Shown piece after piece: positions 46,718-60,276 of a DNA stretch of 64,000 bases. Under the pieces are notes generated by a model that did no database searches, was not told the DNA's origin, and was given only the letters and a program-made list of their open reading frames with translations. Position 1 is the first letter of the stretch. Each line of letters opens with the position of its first letter. The position numbers and the translations under genes are program-made. Origin of the DNA: Saxidomus purpurata (Eukaryota; Mollusca; Bivalvia; Venerida; Veneridae). The stretch is from contig JAFMSR010000019.1 in NCBI GenBank assembly GCA_022818135.1, positions 4,383,357 through 4,447,356 of the forward strand. Reading direction: 5' to 3'.

Positions 46718-47071
46718 CGATATGCTAAAAAAACAAGAAACGCCACAACGATATTTTTTAAAATCAATAAACGCCACAACGATACGGTAGAAAAGCAAGA
46801 AACGCAATAACGATATGGTAAAAAAACAAGAAACGTCACAACGATATGGTAAAAAAACCCACAAGAAATGCCACAACGATATGGTAAAAAAACAAAAATG
46901 CTACAACGATATTGTAAAAAAAAACAATAAGCAATGCCACAACGGTATGGTAAAAAAACAAACAAGAAACGCTACAACGATATGGTGAAAAACAAGAAAC
47001 GCTACAACGATATGGTAAAAAAACAAGAAATGATACAACGATATGGTAAAAAAGCCAACAAGAAACGCTGT
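46718..47071. repeat. About 31-bp minisatellite, eleven copies
   Basis: Unit CAAGAAACGCTACAACGATA plus TGGTAAAAAAA. Produces long repetitive minus-strand frames of the YHIVVAFLV type that are not genes. Lies in the probable 3' UTR of the unknown gene. Confidence 0.88.
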
Positions 47072-47765
47072 ATGACAATGCTTATTGTCGCGAAGAAGCC
47101 ACAGAAACATAAAAAAATGTATACGTCAACACTGCTTTAAACTAAATAGAACACAATTATGTTATAATTCTATCTGTATATTTATTTTCTATTTTTTGAG
47201 TATCTAACGTGAAAGAAGGGATTTAAAACACAGAGAATGCTTTGAAATATATACTGAGTTACTTCCCTTACGGGTACATAAAATAGCAATAGAAATACCC
47301 TAACAAATCGTATAGAATATCAAGTTTTGGCTATGAAAGTGAAAACAATATATTTTCATGATTTTACACCACACTCGATAAGACTAAATCGTTAATGAGA
47401 TTAATGTATGTTAGTTGTAATTATATTTAGGAGTTGAAATCTTTGATAAATATCTCTTAAAATGGGGTGGTCACTTTCAGCAACAGTGTAACTTTAGGAC
47501 GTTCTTAACGGTACTTTTGTAATTTTGTGCACTCCTTCTTTAGAATAGAAATATTTGGTAAAGGTATTGAAATTGTGATGGTGAAAATACAACAAAAACA
47601 CAAAAAAAAAACATTTGTCAGTGTTGCTGAACATATTATTATAGATTAAATAATGTAAATGATGTGTATGAAAAATGATATATCATTCTAAACTCAATAG
47701 AGATATGTTTAAAATTGCCAAAATGTTTTTTTTTTAAAAAAACTTTTTAAAGGTGTTCGCCCCCA

Positions 47766-48026
<261 letters not shown>

Positions 48027-48449
48027 TGATTTGCCTTGAAAAATGTTCTTACTGTAACTAAACAACTCTTTAATTCAAATTTTTGGCAATATTGCCTTCT
48101 TTAAAAGAACAGAAATAAACCTATGCTTGTCATAGAGATAAACATTATGTAGATAATAAAAGTGCTTATAGATTTCTTTGAAAAAGGCAATTCTACTACC
48201 GAAAATAAATTTGAATAAAAGAGTTGTTTTAACAGTAGAACTTGATTGTAAAATTGACTAGGTATAGAAGTGTATTTAACATAATATAATTTTACAAATA
48301 TGATATTTATAACTCACATAGATGGTTGTGTAACTATACTTAATTTTAATGACGCATGAAAGGGCATATGTAAATATGGATATTAATATCTTACTTTTTT
48401 TCCAACAATTTCCTATACGTGTATATAATAAAAACTGTATCGGTATCAA

Positions 48450-48545
48450 TTCCTAGTTGTTCTGACCTGTGACCTTTATCGGTTGTCCTGACCTGTGACC
48501 TCTATCGGTTGTTCTGACCTGTGACCTCTATCGGTTGTTCTGACG
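48450..48545. repeat. 27-bp tandem array, three to four copies
   Basis: Unit GGTTGTTCTGACCTGTGACC then TCTATC. Confidence 0.85.
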
Positions 48546-48628
48546 ACAACCCAAATCAGACACCGTTCTCTGATTTCAGTTATTTCTTCGCATTTTATTA
48601 ATTCAAGTTACATGTATACAAGTTCATG

Positions 48629-48812
48629 TTAAGCTGCTCTCTCATAGTTTCTTGCTTGCAACGCTTTGTAATTTTCAATAATACAGATTCTGAGGTACTT
48701 TACAGAAATTTATACTAGAACCTTTCTATTTGATGAGTCGTTCTAAAATATGTTAATTTTTGTACAGTTCGAAAATTTGTTTTTCACCAAATCTGTGAGC
48801 GAGCAGCTTTAA
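48629..48812. mobile_element. MITE, TTAAAGCTGCTCGCTC family, complete copy B
   Basis: TTAAGCTGCTCTCTCATAG on the left and CTGTGAGCGAGCAGCTTTAA on the right. 184 bp, half the length of copy A, no ORF. Confidence 0.75.
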
Positions 48813-50098
48813 AGCATATACACAGTCACGATTCGAGGAAAATTAAAACCACGGCCATGCCTTATGAAATTTCTGCTAGCATGTGATACTTTCACATCGG
48901 CAGCTAATGGTTTTGACATTTACAAAATGCAACAACATCCAATGTTATTGCAAACGTGATCTTTTATCAAAGACATGTATCGTTTGATAACAATTTCTTA
49001 AAACAATAAGCAAACCGTTAGCTTGGCTTAAGTATCAAGTTACTTTTCAGAGAAAACCATGTAAAAGGATTTTATTTATGGACATGAAATTTCGTCGTTG
49101 TTTTTTTTTTTTCAGAAAAAAGGCGAAAATGCGTTGATGTAATGCTTATAGTTCTAAGCAACTGGCTAATATTTTATTCGTGATGATCTATGCTCATTTA
49201 CAAAATCAACAAAATGCTTTTAATGTAACATTGTCTGGTATTCATTTGGTGCTTTTTAAGGCAAGTTGCCAATACACAACTCAGTTTTGATATAATATTC
49301 GGATATGAAGAATGGCCGAACATCAACATAATGGCAGACCAAAAATAAATAATTTCGAAAACAAATATTAATATATATAGTATATTTTTTTTGGGGTTAA
49401 AGTTCTTGTTCAGAGGCTGTGCTGTTTATAGGAGGAGGGCGGGGGTGAGGGGTACTATTGTGTCTATATATCTGGAACCTTTTCTTTTTTCTCCTTTTAT
49501 TTCGCTGTAGATTATTTTCCATGCTTAACTTTATTTCCTTTTACAAAATGTACAGAATTTAAGTCCGTTCTATCACAGTAAAATCAACGTGTTTTGTAAT
49601 TACTAATTGCAGTTAGTAGAAGAATTAGACGTGTTCTATGTCGTGTTCTATATTTAGATTTAAGTGTAATTACGTTTTCTATTGAAGTCTTTCCTGTAAT
49701 TGCAGCTTCTAGCAACTACGTCCATAAATAGAAATCAGAACCGTACATAAGTAGATTTACTTTCTATATCAAATTTCACAAAAGGTCAATTAATGTTGAA
49801 GAAACCTTAAGAGTATCAATATAATTACTAATAGGTACCTTGTAAAGCATTTAAATGTAATTTGTTAGGTGTTAAAGCTAATTTAAGATGTAATTATAAA
49901 TACCTAGGCAAATAGTTACTATATTAGACCGATTCATTGCCGTCGTGAAAATAAGTCACGGACTTTTGTCATATGTGAAACAATTTTGTAAATAGAAAAG
50001 CAAATAGAAAACTGTTACTCGAAAAGTCAATCACGATTAAGAGTGAACGAAGACTTGTGTGTGTGTGTGTTGGTGGTGTGCTTTTGTGTGTGGTGTGG

Positions 50099-50131
50099 GT
50101 TTTTTTTTTGGGGGGGTTTTTTTTTTGGGGG

Positions 50132-50163
<32 letters not shown>
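50099..50163. repeat. T/G homopolymer block, suspected artefact
   Basis: Alternating T8 and G7 runs ending in a long T run. The reading frame across it (mostly Phe/Gly/Trp) is not a protein. Confidence 0.7.
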
Positions 50164-50164
<1 letters not shown>

Positions 50165-50799
50165 GCACTGACTTATTTAAGACTCTGTTCTAAAGCCCGC
50201 TGTAATAATTTTGTATCACAGTTTTCTTGGTTGCTTTTTATATGTTAACCAGCTTCGTATGAAAAGAAAAGGTTGCTGAAAATTTCTTTGGCTTCCGTAT
50301 ATTCAGAGACCGAAAAAAAAACATTAGTAAAATGAAAACATATCGATTATGGTGAAATGATGTTAAAAGTTTAAAAGTTTTTCTTCATTTAAATTAATTT
50401 TGTGCATCATTTAAATCATTTAGGCGTATTATAAACACTCCTCTGTCAAAAATACGACCTTTATTTTACTATAAATACGAACTGACAGAAATTTCGTCCA
50501 TTACTATTTTCGGATGTTTACGGTTGACCCATAGAAGACTCATGCACAGACACTCCATACAGCGACTTTATCCGCGGCGCAAATTGGAGTTTGTAGAGTG
50601 AGGCTCTTGTGTTTTTTTTCCTTTCCCCCCCCCTCACCGTCCCCCCCCCCCCTCTCCAGCAGGCCCCGTCCGGGGCCCCCCGGCCGTTTCGGGACCCAAG
50701 AAGATATCAAACCCCATACAGCCCTTTTTCCTCGGCCAATTTTGGTTTGTCAGCTTTAATTCCTGCCTATGATTTCAAACTATTTTCTTTACTTTGATT

Positions 50800-51128
50800 G
50801 TTTAAAATCCCGGCCGACCACGAGGTATCTCTCTGGGTGAACTCGCCAAGACTCCTGACAGGAGCAGGTCGAAAATAGACACATGCAGATACAAGGGAAT
50901 CCGGGTACCAGGCCCTAGCTCTTTTACGAATAGACCCCTTTGTACTCTTACATATCCGGTTTATAGCACCGATACACGTGAGACTACCTATTGGTTTCTT
51001 ACCAGTTAATTTCTGAATGGGTGGGACACACTAAAAAGAGTTTCTGAAAAATTCGGGATTCGAACCGGGGACCTCGGGATTAGTAGTCCAGAACGTTAAC
51101 CACTCAACCATCGCGCCACCCGATTACA
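50800..51128 (-). mobile_element. tRNA-derived SINE, family 3 (minus strand)
   Basis: Reading the minus strand from 51126: an A box-like GGCGCGATGGTTGAGTGG, then a GGTTCGAATCCC B box, in the layout of a long-variable-arm (Ser/Leu type) tRNA. The body to 50800 contains GATACACGTGAGACTACC-like and GGTACCAGGCCCTAG segments (plus-strand reading). The tRNA head does not fold fully. Confidence 0.7.
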
Positions 51129-52631
51129 ATTTAACACCGACGTTGTAACATGCTTCCTTGTAGAAATGGGAACCCTTACTAACACGTCACCTTATATGAT
51201 TTCGTGATTTGTTTTCTAACAAATAGCATTGAACACGCGCTCTCCGGAAACATGGTTAAAGATGGGTATAAGTGAATTTAACGACCTGTGAGAGATTTAA
51301 GCTGTGGTTTCACACATTAACGGAACAATGATAGCTGATGTTGTTCCTTCGAGAGAAATATTTCGAAAAAAAGAATATGGGGAGTGTTCAGTTATAAAAC
51401 TAGAGACGAAGCTCAGAATACGGGACTTCGTAACCATAGAAACTTTGCAAACATTTCAAAGCTTTTCTATTATCAGTCTCAGAATTAGAATGAATCCTTT
51501 AAACATAAACTACTCTTCATAAAGGTATTACTATCTTATTGCCAGGTGAGGAATAGGATGGTCAAAACAGACATTTTCCTAAGTACTCAACAGGCACTTT
51601 TCCAAACCGTGCAATATCATATACAATATATCACACATATAAAAAACTCTTTGTTATCATTTAAATTTGTTCCTTATCCATGTAATATCCATATACATGT
51701 AGTTTGTTCATGTATAATAAAGAATAAAAGAAAACGGGCCAGAAAATTTGGACTTTGAAATAACTTAAAATATATAAGTAATGTGTAAATGAAAAGTATT
51801 TTCCCCAAATACAAAACATTCAGCAAAAAAAGTTGTACATTGTACCTGTAACAAACTGGTAAGATTTGAGAAATAACATGTGTTACGGTACCGTTAAACC
51901 TTTTATCATTAGTTTATTTTTTGGTGAAAATCGATTTTTTGTTAAAGGTCGCTGTATTTGGGGTTTTGTGCAGAACAACACATTTCTCGATATAAGTGCT
52001 TCCTGAATTTTTTTTTATTCATTATATTACGTACATTTTAAAGATTTTTTATTTCACATTTGAGGGAAACATATGTTGTAAGTAAAGTCCCTTTAACTGC
52101 ATATAAAAGTAGGTCTCAAAAGGCAAAATGAGTTCCAATAAAATACAGTAGCTTCTATGTAATTATCCCTGAATGTTCCAATTAACCGCATTAAAACTGC
52201 AATGAAAAGCAATATTTCACCGACTGCAGGAAAATCGCTGTAATTAAATCCGCTCAGTTTGTTTTATTTCATTATTTTATTGTATTTTCACTATAAAGCC
52301 AGACACCGGCTTAATCGTCAAATCTTCAATGCATTGTAACTTTTATAACCTGTTAAATCACCGTTGACATTTACTTCAAACAAGGTTTTAATGGCTATTT
52401 GCAATTAATTGGAGCTGCTAATTAAATGTATATTCACAGAAATTACCAGCTACAATTGAATTACTATCCTTTTAGTTTTAAGCACACTTATTTTATCATT
52501 TATAGGAAATCTCTAATGCACGATAGCTTAAAGTCCCGATGGAGTTAAGATGTAAAATAACTTGTAATTCTTATATAACCAAGAAATATATTACCACCAA
52601 AACTGACCCTTATTTCTTCAAAATAATGCTC

Positions 52632-52810
52632 TTAAGCTGCTCGTGAGAAAAAAACCAAAGTTCTTCGAACTGTCTGAAATTAACACATATCGCCAATAAA
52701 AATGCAACAATAGGAATATTCAATCATCATATCGAACATTTAAATTACCTAAACATTTCAAATTGATGCTCGAAAAAGAAGGTTCTGGTAGAAATATTTG
52801 TATTACTGCT
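52632..52810. mobile_element. MITE, TTAAAGCTGCTCGCTC family, diverged copy E
   Basis: TTAAGCTGCTCGTGAG start, then GTTCTTCGAACTGTCTGAAA and AATTAACACATA as in copies B and C. The other end is not recognisable. Confidence 0.5.
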
Positions 52811-53302
52811 TAATTTTTTCATATAAACAAGCAAAAAATATGCTACAATAAGAAGATTCAATGTCACCACTGACAGCGTGTAACTTGCATTGTGAAAAGA
52901 AAATGTCAAGTCATCAAGGAAATGTCATAGGATTATTTTTTTGCACAGCAAAGAAAAGATTCAAACAAAACATCTTTTTAAATCGGCGTTGTAGAAGTTT
53001 TGCTTTGATAGATCTGTATCAAAACATATTTTCTGCAGTGTATTATATGTTATCAGTTAATACGATGTTTCTATAAAACCTTGTTATTTTACTTTAAATC
53101 CTAGCAGCTCATCTCAGAATTATCAAGGGACATTTTCTGAGGATTTTACAATGACAGAAAATGCAATTTAATAGCAATGTAAGAGTATATAAAATCTTCT
53201 TTGTGATTCGTAATTCCCCGGTTACCTGACATCTTAACTGCAGTCTGGCAATCGTGTTTTCGAAGCCATTCGTAAATTTAACCTATTTGTGCCTAGTGTT
53301 TA

Positions 53303-53673
53303 TTAAAGCGACATACCCTATAACTGATGTCAAACTAAATAACATCAACAAAAAATAAATAATGAAATATTCGTAAGTATTACAACTTAACCTAAAAGCT
53401 ATGCAATCAAGTCATTTTCTGTTAAATCAGCGGTTTAAAATATGCTGCAGTACCGTAAACCGTTCAATAACCTATGTAAAGTTGTTGTACAATTAATTGG
53501 TGGATGCGATTTATTATAGAAAGCCACTTTACTGAATATTTGTGGTAAAATGAGGCATTTTTCGCCACATGTTGTTCTTTTAAACATTTATTTATTTATC
53601 ATTTAACGTTTATTTAGCACATTATCTATGTTTCGAGAATATAATCTGCTAGATGTAGGGTATGTCCCTTTAA
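53303..53673. mobile_element. MITE, TTAAAGGG family, copy 2
   Basis: TTAAAGCGACATACCCTATA to AGGGTATGTCCCTTTAA, TTAA at both outer edges. Interior aligns along its length with 41858-42236 (AAACCGTTCAATAACCTATG, GGATGCGATTTATTA, ATCTGCTAGATGTAGGG). Confidence 0.8.
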
Positions 53674-53929
53674 AATAAACCTTTATATACAGCTTCGCTC
53701 CAGAGCAGACGACAAATATAATTGTCAAAATTGGAAGTCAGAAGAACATTTCCATATAACCATTAAGTGTTGTGGTGCCGTAAAACAAAGCTTACCAAAA
53801 TTTGCAACATATTTTCTCAAACCATTCCCACGATTTATACTTGTGTTTTTTGATTCTAGTACATGTATTTAGTTTTACATTTTATGCTTGAGTAATTCAT
53901 TTTGTAAAATGTTTTCACTTGAATATATT

Positions 53930-53985
53930 AGTTTGCAGCTTGTTTTGGAGGAGGCTGCGTTTTTGGTACGTGGCATTCCCTGTTT
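53930..53985 (-). other. Second MPRTKNAAS element start
   Basis: On the minus strand ATATCAAACAGGGA is followed by ATG and MPRTKNAASSKTSCKLIYSS. Leader and first nine codons match 35903-35945. A poly-A/T stretch lies just upstream. Confidence 0.35.
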
Positions 53986-55834
53986 GATATTATTTTTTTT
54001 TTTTTTTTTACAAATTAAAAACCCTTTTGAAAAATAGCTTTGTCCTAATTGGAAGTCGGAAGATCCCATTGTAAAAATGTAGGTAAAATTTGTTAATAAG
54101 GTGTACAGATATACCTAATGCTGAGACTATTACAATGTACAGGAGAACTTTTTACAAGTTGCATGAACATCGGCTGTATATTCTTAGACTTGCGAAAGTA
54201 GACTTTTGCAAATTATTTACCGTATGCAGTTCCCTATTGGATTGCTCTTAGATAAAGATTACCAAACAATGATTTGTACACTTGCGTCGTTCACCAAAGG
54301 ATACAGTAACACCATTAGAATGCAATAATGCCCAGAATATAACTGTTATATTGTTACATTAGCCTAGAATAAATGGAAATGTCTCCATACATTAACGTGT
54401 GTATGAGAAATGGTCACATTCAATAATGGCCCAACAATGCTTGGACTATTAGCCGGGAAAATATTAGAAAAATACAATATCAAGCAATAGAACATGATAT
54501 TCTGTGTTTATTCAAAATACATAATTCTGTCCAATACTAGTAATATAGTTTGTGTAAACAAGTGCCGACAAGAAGGTCATATATCACTAAATGTATTTAC
54601 TTTCATCAACAATGTTCTTTTCAGGTAATCAGTTCATAAATGCAAAAAGTTAAAAGGTTAAATGTCAAAACTTGTCACGTGACAACACCGGAGCTCGCGC
54701 CATTTTAGAATAGTCCTTTAGCTATTATTGTTCCATTATTAATATACATACTGTATAATTATGTACTGTAATATATGTTATTTATACTCTAAACCTTTGT
54801 TGATGTACATTTTCTTTCATATTTTAGTCGCTTCTTTATAAAGAAAAGTTATCAAAAGTATTTCTTATTATATTGTAATCAATACTAGCGAACAAATACT
54901 GGGCTGTATTTATAGAATCAAATATACTTTCAATCAAAAACACTCTAAAGCAAATTTGTCGTACTAATGTGTTTTTGTTGCGTATGTGAAAAGAGCTACT
55001 TTTTAGCTAGTAATTTCTGGCACGAACGTCAGAATTTTCGCATATGCGCTACATCATTCAACTAAAAATAGCGTGTACTTTTGATTAAAAATGTCACTCT
55101 TAGGCAAGCTTGTCGTGCAAATAACAGTCGGTTTCTCCGGTACGATATTTATATTTTTCTAAGTAAAAAAGTACAATAACAGTACGTCGATGTATCCAAA
55201 AAAAAGTTACAAGAGAGTCAGTTTGGAAAATTACCGTGTATATCGATGAATAAACACGATAAAAATTCTGTCATTAAGTACAAATGCACTAACTGCATAA
55301 GATTTGCTCGCTGAATTAACAAAACACATTTTGTTTTAAGTTTAATTTATATGATATTTGCTCAGGCAATTATCTATGTAAAACGTTTTCTGTAAATTGA
55401 GAAATATTAGTCAAATCGTGACAGACTTTATTCTATTAAACCAACGCAAAGTAAAAATTGATGAAAACGTACCTCCCCCGTCTGCTAAATGTTATATGTC
55501 AAATGTTAATGTTTCAACACAATCGGATTACTCAGTCTTTTCCTGACGTTTATTGTCACAATATAACCGTCCCGCGAGAAAACTGTGTTTTTTACTGTCT
55601 GTGTGCAAAATGCTACAATTTAGCAAATGATTTCTGGCAACTACAATGCAATATCGGGATATTCACCAATTCTTATTTGCCTATCTGTAATGTTTATTTC
55701 ACCGGATTGAATTTTCCCCAATTTTGATTAGTTGCTAGTCAATGATTTCCTGCATTTTATTGGTTGTTACAAAGGTAACTTTTTATAGCAGTCTGTTGTA
55801 TTTTATTTAGGAAATGGATTTCACATTCGAGTGA

Positions 55835-55958
55835 TATACCGGTTAGTACATCACTGTGTGGAGTGTAGATGCGTAGTTATCTAGTAACGAAGGTCGAAGG
55901 CCTGAGTGATTAATTACGAAGCATCTAAGCGACACACAGTAATATATTAACCGGTATA
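55835..55958. repeat. Foldback element with 45-bp arms
   Basis: TATACCGGTTAGTACATCAC, TGTGTGGAGTGTAGATGCG on the left face CGAAGCATCTAAGCGACACA, TATTAACCGGTATA on the right across about 30 bp. Would form a long hairpin; likely a MITE. Confidence 0.65.
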
Positions 55959-55974
55959 ATTTGAGCTGTCACTA

Positions 55975-56610
55975 ACATTTCTTTTAGGAGTTATTTTTGG
56001 CGTATACTATACATGTACCAGCAAATTTGATAATTAAGTCCATCAATATGAACAAATTACAAAATGCACTGTAGCTGGAATATTTTATATTTACCTTTAG
56101 ATCTGTGATCAAGGAGATACCAAAGTAGCTCTTCACGTTATCCAGTTTCTAGAATTAGAGGTCATTTTGCGACAAGTGAAGTAAGAACACAACGAAAGTG
56201 CAACAAAATTACAGTTATTAGGGCAAAAGTACAGTTAAAAGGCCAAGCTCTGTACTGAAATTTGAGCTTTAAAGTACGCGACACAAAAGTACAATTGCAC
56301 CTCAATTTGATAAATGCCAATGTTTAATAATCTACAATATCGTGAAAGAGCACACTTGGTGAACAATTACCCATACTGTTTACAAACGTCATTGTAATCA
56401 TTTCTTCTCGGTCATGAGGATAAATTTAGAAGCCAGTAACCTTTTTCTATAACAGTAATTTTCGAAATTCTCATATCCAAGAATCTTAATAGTTCAACCC
56501 ATCAATAAGAAAAAATTACAAGTTACACTAAGTAGTGATTTATTTTTGCTGAAAGTTCTGTGTGCAAAGAAATGCTAAAACTATTTACTCGGACTTTTAT
56601 TTTCAAACCC
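55975..56610. repeat. Diverged segmental duplication, copy 1
   Basis: Shares ordered blocks with 58585-59175: ACATTTCT..TTATTTT, ATTACAAAATGCAC, AGTAATTAGGGCA-like, TTACAAACGTCATTGTAAT, GGATAAATTTAG, CAGTAATTTTCGAA, and TGCAAAGAAATG. Confidence 0.65.
56102..56184 (+). CDS. Possible isolated exon, low confidence
   Basis: A TTTACCTTTAG acceptor precedes a frame reading ICDQGDTKVALHVIQFLELE, VILRQ, with a GTGAAG donor option before the stop. It lies in a segmentally duplicated stretch, and the second copy (about 58690) does not preserve the frame. No partner exon was found. May be chance. Confidence 0.2.
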
Positions 56611-58584
56611 AATCTGTTGAAACTCATTGAATAGTTACAGAATTTAGTCATCATAACCCATGTATTCTTGTTTGAAAAGGGTATAGACTTAGAATGTTTC
56701 TAAAATTGAGTATATCAGTTAAAATACAAGACAAATTTTGATGCAAAGCATCAAAGGCGCTGCGCATGTTTTTGAAACATGATTTAAAGGAATCAGAGTC
56801 ATTTTAGAATATCAGTAAACAACCTATCAACGGGAAAACCAAATACTTATGTTATTTGTACTGTTATCATAATAAGTAAAAAACACATTTATACAGTTTA
56901 ACAAAAAATAAACGAACCATAAAACAACCTTCCGTAAATGGTACGATGACGCCCATTAAACAAGGCTACAGCTCGTGGTCGTAGACGCTTTTCGACGCAG
57001 ACGAAACCCACGTGATTATTTTGTCTTTACTATTGGTCAGTTGTTAGCGATGCTTTACATAACTTTCATTGAGACCCCATGTATCGCATAGTTAGGTGAA
57101 CGGTCTTGTAGTAATTAAAATAGGTTTTCATTAATTATTCACGTTGACAACATATGTATTTAAACTTCAAAATGTTTAGAGTTAGCAAAACACTATTGAG
57201 ACGTTTTTTCTGAACTTTGATGAATCTGGCCGTAGGGTCCGTAAACAAAGCAATAAAAAACCGTACCTTCAAGTTTGTGGAAAAGTTATTAAATATCCTA
57301 TGAATATGTCAAAAGTTTGGAATTAACGGTCGAAGACGTATGCATCTGGTAAGTATTGTTTGTAATCAGTTAATACTATTTATTTTTCATTATAGGAGTT
57401 TGTTCACACATAATCATAGTTTTTAATTACAATAATAATGTTGGCTACTCCCTATCGATTATGCAACCACATGGTACAAAAAAACCTATTCAACGGCACG
57501 GCCCCACCAATAAAGAACATGCTAAAAATTTGATACTGGTTTATTTTAGAAATTCGGGCGATTTTGAGATAAATAAAAAGCTCAAGCTTCACATTTTGAT
57601 CTACTTAAGTTACGTACTACGTTGTATAGGTTATAGATATTTTAAGTGTTATGTCAACAGCCATTTAAAGACTTTTTACTGACATAAACAGAACACAGAA
57701 CTTGCAAGTAAAGATGTTGCGAGAATCATTAAATCAGTATTCTTTTTATACACTTTGTTAGAATGGACATCTATTAGTCGTTTTGACACTTCTTAGCCTG
57801 CATACCATTTAATATTCTGTCTACAAAATTGCTATTTTAAGCTTCATAGGAATAGCTAATTCAGGTTCTCTTTGACAGCTAATTTTAAATCGAGAGACAG
57901 AGCTGATTCTTGATTCACTTGAAAAAAATCTTTTTCTTGTCATGCATTTAATTGGGTATTGACGGGTTCAATCTTTTTAATGACCTGTCTACCTGATCGA
58001 AACTGAGATATAAATCCAGGTTTTTCATCCTCTGACTTTATCATGAAATATGCAACAATGCTTGTTTGTTTCATGCTAAGATTTATCATATCAAAGTACA
58101 TGTTTAATAACAAATATAAAGCCTATAATTTTTGTATTTAGACATTCGTTTTAAATATTATGCTTCATATTTTTACGGCACAGTCGATAATGCAAATATA
58201 TTCTGGTTTGAATTAAACCGGTTTAATGTTTAGCAGGAAGGGAGAAATTATTGCACACCATGGCAGCTATGGTTTGCTTAGATGAAACAAACAGCGTGAC
58301 CAGGGGTGGTCACGTGATCATACCGGAATCAGAACATATTCCGCGTAACTGGTACCTAACTTGCCTTATATATGCACGTATTTGTTCACATAGTGAATGC
58401 CGGAACTGGTAAACCACATAAAATTTGACGAAAATACGTGCCCATTTACCAACAGTTAAAATATTCATGAAAGACTATCTTCCTTATAACCTCTACTGTG
58501 AAATAAATATAATCACCCTTGACCGTTTACGAAACTTTACCGTTATTGTTGTTAATTCTGTGCCATATAATTTGATATTCGCTA

Positions 58585-59175
58585 ACATTTCTCTAAGAAC
58601 TTATTTTCGGAACTCCACTACCTAACAAACTTGATAATTTGCAAAAAGAACATATTACAAAATGCACAGTAGTTGGAATTATTCATAATTGCCAATATAT
58701 CCGTGATGTCAGATTATTACGTTTCCCAGTTCTCGAATGACGTCAGGTGGAATAAATACAACAAAAGTACAACAACAACAACAACCAAATACCAGTAATT
58801 AGGGCAATATATACAGTAAATATGTCTTATATTTTGTTAAACAATTAAAGTAATTGGCACACAAGTATGTCAATTCAACTAATGCACGCTTTGAATAATT
58901 ATTCGGAAAATAATATATCCCTTATCATGAAACAGCACAATATTTGAACAAATAACCATTATGATAGCTTTTACAAACGTCATTGTAATTTTTACTTCTC
59001 GGGCGTTAGGATAAATTTAGTAGTCGGTAACCTTTTTTTCTAACGCAGTAATTTTCGAATCTCTCATATCCTAGGTTCTTGATAGATCAAACAACCATAG
59101 GAACAAATTACAGGTTACGCTAAGTCTAATGTTTTGCCGAAAGATCTGTTTGCAAAGAAATGTTAAAATGATGAC
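58585..59175. repeat. Diverged segmental duplication, copy 2
   Basis: The same ordered blocks as 55975-56610, offset by about 2.6 kb. Weaker similarity continues: a GATAATGCAAATATATTCTG block at 58190 resembles one at 61212, hinting at a third, partial copy. Confidence 0.6.
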
Positions 59176-59484
59176 GTACCATCGGAAATGACCTTTATTT
59201 GTACAAAAAAAAATCATAACTTTTCTTTTCAAATCGTTATACATGTAAGTAATATAGAGCAGTATTTGTTTTCCATGATATTGCAAAAAATAAAAAAAGC
59301 TTCACGGCAACTCTTTTCGTGAAAATGCGACTTGAATACAAAAGAAATGAATATGTCAACATTGTTTTAAAGTGAACAGAATATGGTTCTATCATTATCC
59401 TATCAGTATTTTTTTTACAATATCAGTAAATTCAAACAGATCTTGGGACTTTAAAAGCTACATATTTAAGAAATAATCTATGGC

Positions 59485-59608
59485 TTGGAGTGCTTTATCG
59501 AAATTGAAGCATTCCCCGGAGGTGGTGCCGGCGGAATAATTCAGGGCGAAGCCCGAGTACATATTACGCAGGCAATTACAGGAAGCTTAATTTGAAAAAG
59601 CACTCCAA
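59485..59608. repeat. Foldback element with 21-bp arms
   Basis: TTGGAGTGCTTTATCGAAATT faces AATTTGAAAAAGCACTCCAA. The centre is GC-rich (GGTGGTGCCGGCGGAA, GGGCGAAGCCC). Confidence 0.6.
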
Positions 59609-59917
59609 TACATGTATTTGTAAAGCCGATTTTTTGAAAGCTATCGTAACTTACTACGGACCTTTTTCGGTTCGGCGGTAATGTATAAAACGCATAAATA
59701 GTGCTGTTGGAATTCACTCCCCCATTCGGGCACCATTCAAGATATCAAACATAACTATATTTCAAACTTATTTTAGTTTAATCATCTAATACATAAAATA
59801 TAAAAAGAAATACCTGACTGATATTATGCGAAGACGTCGATTCAGAACCTAACAAAGCGCCAATCGATATAAATGCGTATCGTTAATTTGAACTGTACAA
59901 CTTTTAACGTGGAGTAA

Positions 59918-59986
59918 TGACGTCAGTGTGATGACGTCAACGTTTTCATTCATTGTTTGTCTCCCGAACAAACTTGTATGACGTCA
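59918..59986. promoter_or_regulatory. Cluster of three TGACGTCA sites
   Basis: Exact 8-bp CRE palindromes at 59918, 59932 and 59979 within 70 bp. No gene start was identified beside them, so a regulatory role is conjecture. Confidence 0.3.
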
Positions 59987-60276
59987 ATCCAGAATTTTCT
60001 TAGCCTTTTAAAGAAAAAAAAGAAAGGAAAACAAGGTGAAGGTATTCTAAGGCTTACTTGACGCAATCAAAAATAATATTTAGGTTCTTAAACACAACTA
60101 TTTCATGCGCCTGATGTATTTATCGATTTTTTCTATTTCTATATTTATTTCCTGCGAGGGAGTAAATTAGAAAAGTCGGAAGGAGCTCAAACTTCCTTGT
60201 CCGAAACTCCGCCTTCTTTTCCTAGTGCTTTACATATTAATGCCTCACCGAATTGACTGTAGAAATTGATATAATT

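Larger units (their letters stand above)
48022..55800. other. No convincing gene; repeats only
   Basis: Includes a 27-bp array (48450-48545), MITE copies (48629-48812, 52632-52810, 53303-53673), a T/G-run block (50099-50163), a tRNA-SINE (50800-51128) and the MPRTKNAAS fragment (53930-53985). Remaining open frames are short and lack family features. Confidence 0.55.

Noticed and set aside
46612..47110. Overlapping hydrophobic minus-strand frames (YHIVVAFLV repeats)
   Set aside because: Generated by the 31-bp minisatellite; several frames are open at once, with no start context or splice support.
50057..50248. 63-residue frame rich in Phe, Gly and Trp
   Set aside because: Reads through the T/G homopolymer block.
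55458..55727. 89-residue Cys-containing frame
   Set aside because: No recognisable fold, no splice partners, AT-rich codon use like the surrounding non-coding DNA.
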